64,000 nt of DNA from CAXXOK01 sp964640955 (lineage in GTDB: Bacteria > Bacillota > Clostridia > Christensenellales > Aristaeellaceae): NCBI GenBank assembly GCA_964640955.1, contig CAZXJI010000011.1, positions 58,694 through 122,693 on the forward strand, given 5' to 3'. A program made the position numbers and the translations under genes. Positions 62,205 to 64,000 of the stretch are shown one piece after another. The notes beneath the pieces are model-generated. The model had not been told where the DNA came from. It worked only from the letters and a program-made list of their open reading frames with translations, and ran no database searches. The number at the start of each line of letters is the position of its first letter. Position 1 is the first letter of the stretch.

Positions 62205-63496
62205 AAAAGGTGCTTTGCCTGCTGCTGACCGTAGCCGTGACCCTGTCGCTGGTGCCCATGGCGATGGCCGAGTCCGCCTCCACGACCGAAGGAAAAACGG
62301 AAATCGTGTTGTGGAACCAAATCTTCGAGGATTGGAACCGCGCCTGGTGCGAGGACATGGTTGCGGAGTACAACGCGATTCCCGACAATCCCTACTACGT
62401 GACTCAGGAGTTTATCGACGGCTCCGCGTGGGACGAGAAGATCGCCGCGGCGCGCGCCGCCGGCACGATGCCCGACGTTTATCTGGTCAACTACTCCAAC
62501 ATTCCCTGGGGCGTGACCAACGATTACTTTATGCCGCTGGACGACCTGATTCCGCAGGCGGCGTGGGACGACCTTTACGACAACATCGAGGACATGATTA
62601 CCGTCAACGGCGTGCATTACGCCTATCCGCAGCTGCTGGAGCCTGCGGTGGTCATGTACTACCGCAAGGACCTGCTGGAAGCAGCCGGCCTCTCCGTGCC
62701 CAAGACCTGGGATGAGTTCGCCGCCGCCGCCAAGGCGCTGACCACGGACGAAATGTACGGCGCCACCATGAACTACGAATGGTCCATGTGGGGCTGGGAG
62801 TATACCGCGGCCGGTCACTGGCCCATCGCCGACGACTGGTCGGCGGCCAACTGCCAGGATCAGGGCTACGTGGATCTGCTCAACTTTATCAACGGCCTGT
62901 ACGTGGACGAGTCCGTGCCCCTGCAGGCGCTGGAAGCCTATAACGGCTCCGCCCGCCTGATCGGCGACGAAAGCGTCGCCATGTGCTTCAGCGGTTCGTG
63001 GGGCATCGCGGAAATCCTCAACAACTATCCCGACATGGCCGACAAGATCGGCGTGGCGGCCGCGCCCACCCAGGACGGCTCCCCCTTCCACAGCACCCTG
63101 GGCGGCTGGACGTACCTGATCGACGCCAAGTCCCAGAACGCGGAAGGCGCGGCGGATTACATCCAGTGGCTGCTGTGCGACGACGCGGCCCGTACCGGCA
63201 GCTTCTTCGAGACGGCCAGCTTCAGCAAGTATTCGCCCCGCAAATCCGTGGACGAATACCTGGCGGCCAACACCGCGGCCGCGGACGACGAGTGGATGCA
63301 GGCGATTTCCACCGAGATCGTGCCCTACGGCATTGCCGAACCGATCTACGCCTGGGACATCAGCGCCGATATGCTGACCGCCATCGGCGAGGTGGTAACC
63401 AGCGGTAAGACGGCCGAGGACGCGCTTTCGACCGCCGCGGACGCCATCGACCTGTTCATCGCCAACAACGATTACGCCACGAAGAAACCTCAGTAA
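62201..63496 (+). CDS. ABC transporter solute-binding protein (sugar, family 1)
   Basis: A 431-residue exported binding protein. The signal peptide ends AMA-ES without a lipobox. Features include AGTMPDVYLVNYSN, YAYPQLLEPAVVMYYRKDLL, AMCFSGSWGIAEIL and a Trp/Tyr-rich pocket (YEWSMWGWEYTAAGHW). It delivers a sugar to the permease that starts downstream. The ATG overlaps the DUF6259 stop (ATGA), and GAAGGAGG lies in front. Confidence 0.94.
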   Translation: MKKVLCLLLTVAVTLSLVPMAMAESASTTEGKTEIVLWNQIFEDWNRAWCEDMVAEYNAIPDNPYYVTQEFIDGSAWDEKIAAARAAGTMPDVYLVNYSNIPWGVTNDYFMPLDDLIPQAAWDDLYDNIEDMITVNGVHYAYPQLLEPAVVMYYRKDLLEAAGLSVPKTWDEFAAAAKALTTDEMYGATMNYEWSMWGWEYTAAGHWPIADDWSAANCQDQGYVDLLNFINGLYVDESVPLQALEAYNGSARLIGDESVAMCFSGSWGIAEILNNYPDMADKIGVAAAPTQDGSPFHSTLGGWTYLIDAKSQNAEGAADYIQWLLCDDAARTGSFFETASFSKYSPRKSVDEYLAANTAAADDEWMQAISTEIVPYGIAEPIYAWDISADMLTAIGEVVTSGKTAEDALSTAADAIDLFIANNDYATKKPQ

Positions 63497-63509
63497 GGCG
63501 CTTCGCGCC

Positions 63510-63535
63510 GGGGAGGGGACACAGGGCCCCTCCCC
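63510..63535 (+). promoter_or_regulatory. stem-loop after the binding-protein gene
   Basis: GGGGAGGGG pairs with CCCCTCCCC around an eight-base loop, after a smaller GGCGC/GCGCC hairpin (63497-63509). No long U tract follows. It probably protects the 3' end of the binding-protein message. Confidence 0.55.
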
Positions 63536-63548
63536 GTTCTTATCGTTT

Positions 63549-63707
63549 ATACTATTTCAAATCCTTAATGCGTCATAGATCGCGAGCGGTTTTGTTCTAT
63601 GACGAGGAGAGGAGGCGAAGGCGTAGCGGGGCTACGGCGAGCCTTCGCGACGAAGCCAGAGAGTAAAAACGCCACGAGATAGAAGCGTTAAGGATCTGAA
63701 ATAGTAT
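63549..63707. repeat. MITE-like inverted-repeat element
   Basis: The ends are 21-base inverted repeats with two mismatches (63551-63571, starting ACTATTTCAAATCC, against 63685-63705, ending GATCTGAAATAGT), extending a few more bases outward. Inside is a perfect GTCATAGA/TCTATGAC hairpin and a second one with GCGAAGGC, GTAGC / GCTAC, GCCTTCGC. There is no coding capacity. It sits between the binding-protein gene and its permease. Confidence 0.65.
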
Positions 63708-63732
63708 TACGCGTCGTAAGGAGATGGCTGCC

Positions 63733-64000
63733 ATGGTCCGGGAAAAAAGCGGGCGTTCCCATGCCGCCACGCGGAAAATGGACCGGCGCACGGGCTACCT
63801 GATGGTGTTTCCCGCGTTGCTGTTCTTATCGGTATTCGTGTACGTTCCGCTGGTCATGGCGGTGGATAAAAGCTTTACCAACTGGAAGTTTTACGGGGAA
63901 AGCACGTTCATCGGGCTGACCAACTACGTGATGGTGCTCAAAAACCAGCTGTTTCAGGCTTCGCTGGTCAACATCCTGTGGTTCGTGGCGATTATCATCC
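63733..64000 (+). CDS. carbohydrate ABC transporter permease (MalF type), cut by the window end
   Basis: The first 89 codons of a CUT1 permease. The N-terminus is basic (MVREKSGRSHAATRK), followed by a first membrane helix (LMVFPALLFLSVFVYVPLVMAV) and the typical KSFTNWKFYG segment after it, then the start of the second helix. The ATG at 63733 has AAGGAG nine bases upstream; ATG 63724 abuts the SD. Its place after the binding protein and the MITE-like element makes it the partner of that binding protein. Confidence 0.9.
   Translation, partial: MVREKSGRSHAATRKMDRRTGYLMVFPALLFLSVFVYVPLVMAVDKSFTNWKFYGESTFIGLTNYVMVLKNQLFQASLVNILWFVAIII

Noticed and set aside
63597..63791. 64-codon minus-strand frame across the MITE-like element
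   Set aside because: It lies in repeat sequence and runs antisense to the permease start. The low-complexity Ser/Arg/Leu composition is typical of such repeats.
1..64000. CRISPR arrays, integrase, transposase, phage or toxin-antitoxin genes
   Set aside because: None were found. There are no regularly spaced repeats and no recombinase or phage motifs in any supported gene, although two tRNA fragments hint at past integration.

Overview
This window looks like the chromosome of a Gram-positive anaerobe of the class Clostridia. The grounds are an LPXTG-type surface protein with a class B sortase, SD sequences of the AGGAGG type, consensus TTGACA/TATAAT promoters, LytS/YesM-type two-component systems and many MalEFG-type sugar transporters that lack their own ATPase. 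The style resembles Christensenellales-like gut or digester bacteria, but that order-level guess is only an inference. Most of the window is GC-rich. The first ~2.8 kb is visibly more AT-rich and has a different gene content.

Layout. 1-2.4 kb: three small stand-alone genes (DUF3795, a CTP-synthase-like amidotransferase, an isoprenylcysteine-methyltransferase-like membrane protein). 2.4-3.6 kb: no gene, but several long hairpins, a terminator and a tRNA-Ser 3' fragment. 3.6-6.7 kb: a cell-wall-anchored surface protein and a class B sortase. 7.2-10.1 kb: a secreted hypothetical protein, then an ECF sigma factor with a coupled membrane anti-sigma-like protein. 10.3-25.0 kb (minus strand): one long operon with two solute-binding proteins, two permease pairs, an NHL/YIP1/DUF5696 accessory trio and an intracellular GH20 enzyme. 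25.4-28.7 kb: ROK-like regulator, NagZ-like GH3 and a GNAT. 28.8-31.5 kb: divergent ADP-ribosylglycohydrolase and Gfo/Idh/MocA oxidoreductase. A second tRNA-Ser 3' fragment lies at 31.66 kb.

32.0-41.5 kb: a ribose/galactose-type ABC transporter (ATPase, permease, binding protein), then a second transcription unit encoding a response regulator, a sensor kinase without an external sensor domain, an RbsA-like protein whose ATP-binding motifs are destroyed, a GmhA-like sugar-phosphate isomerase and a ROK kinase. This unit is the most unusual system in the window: it reads as transport-linked sugar sensing combined with sugar phosphorylation and isomerisation.

41.9-49.0 kb: a sucrose/fructoside module (binding protein, two permeases, GH13_18 sucrose phosphorylase, GH32 fructosidase, LacI regulator). 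49.1-52.2 kb (minus): radical SAM protein, lactonase-like beta-propeller and aldo/keto reductase. 52.3-54.9 kb (minus): a three-gene ABC-2 exporter. 55.0-58.5 kb (minus): GH116 and GH172 enzymes. 58.8-64.0 kb: a LacI regulator, a DUF6259 putative glycosidase, a binding protein and the start of a permease cut by the window edge. Two matching palindromes flank this LacI gene and probably tie the GH116/GH172 operon and the DUF6259/transporter operon into one regulon.

Together the genes describe a glycan-scavenging specialist: import oligosaccharides through binding-protein transporters, cleave them inside the cell and feed the monosaccharides to kinases, isomerases and oxidoreductases. No phage structural genes, integrases, transposases, CRISPR arrays or complete RNA genes were recognised.
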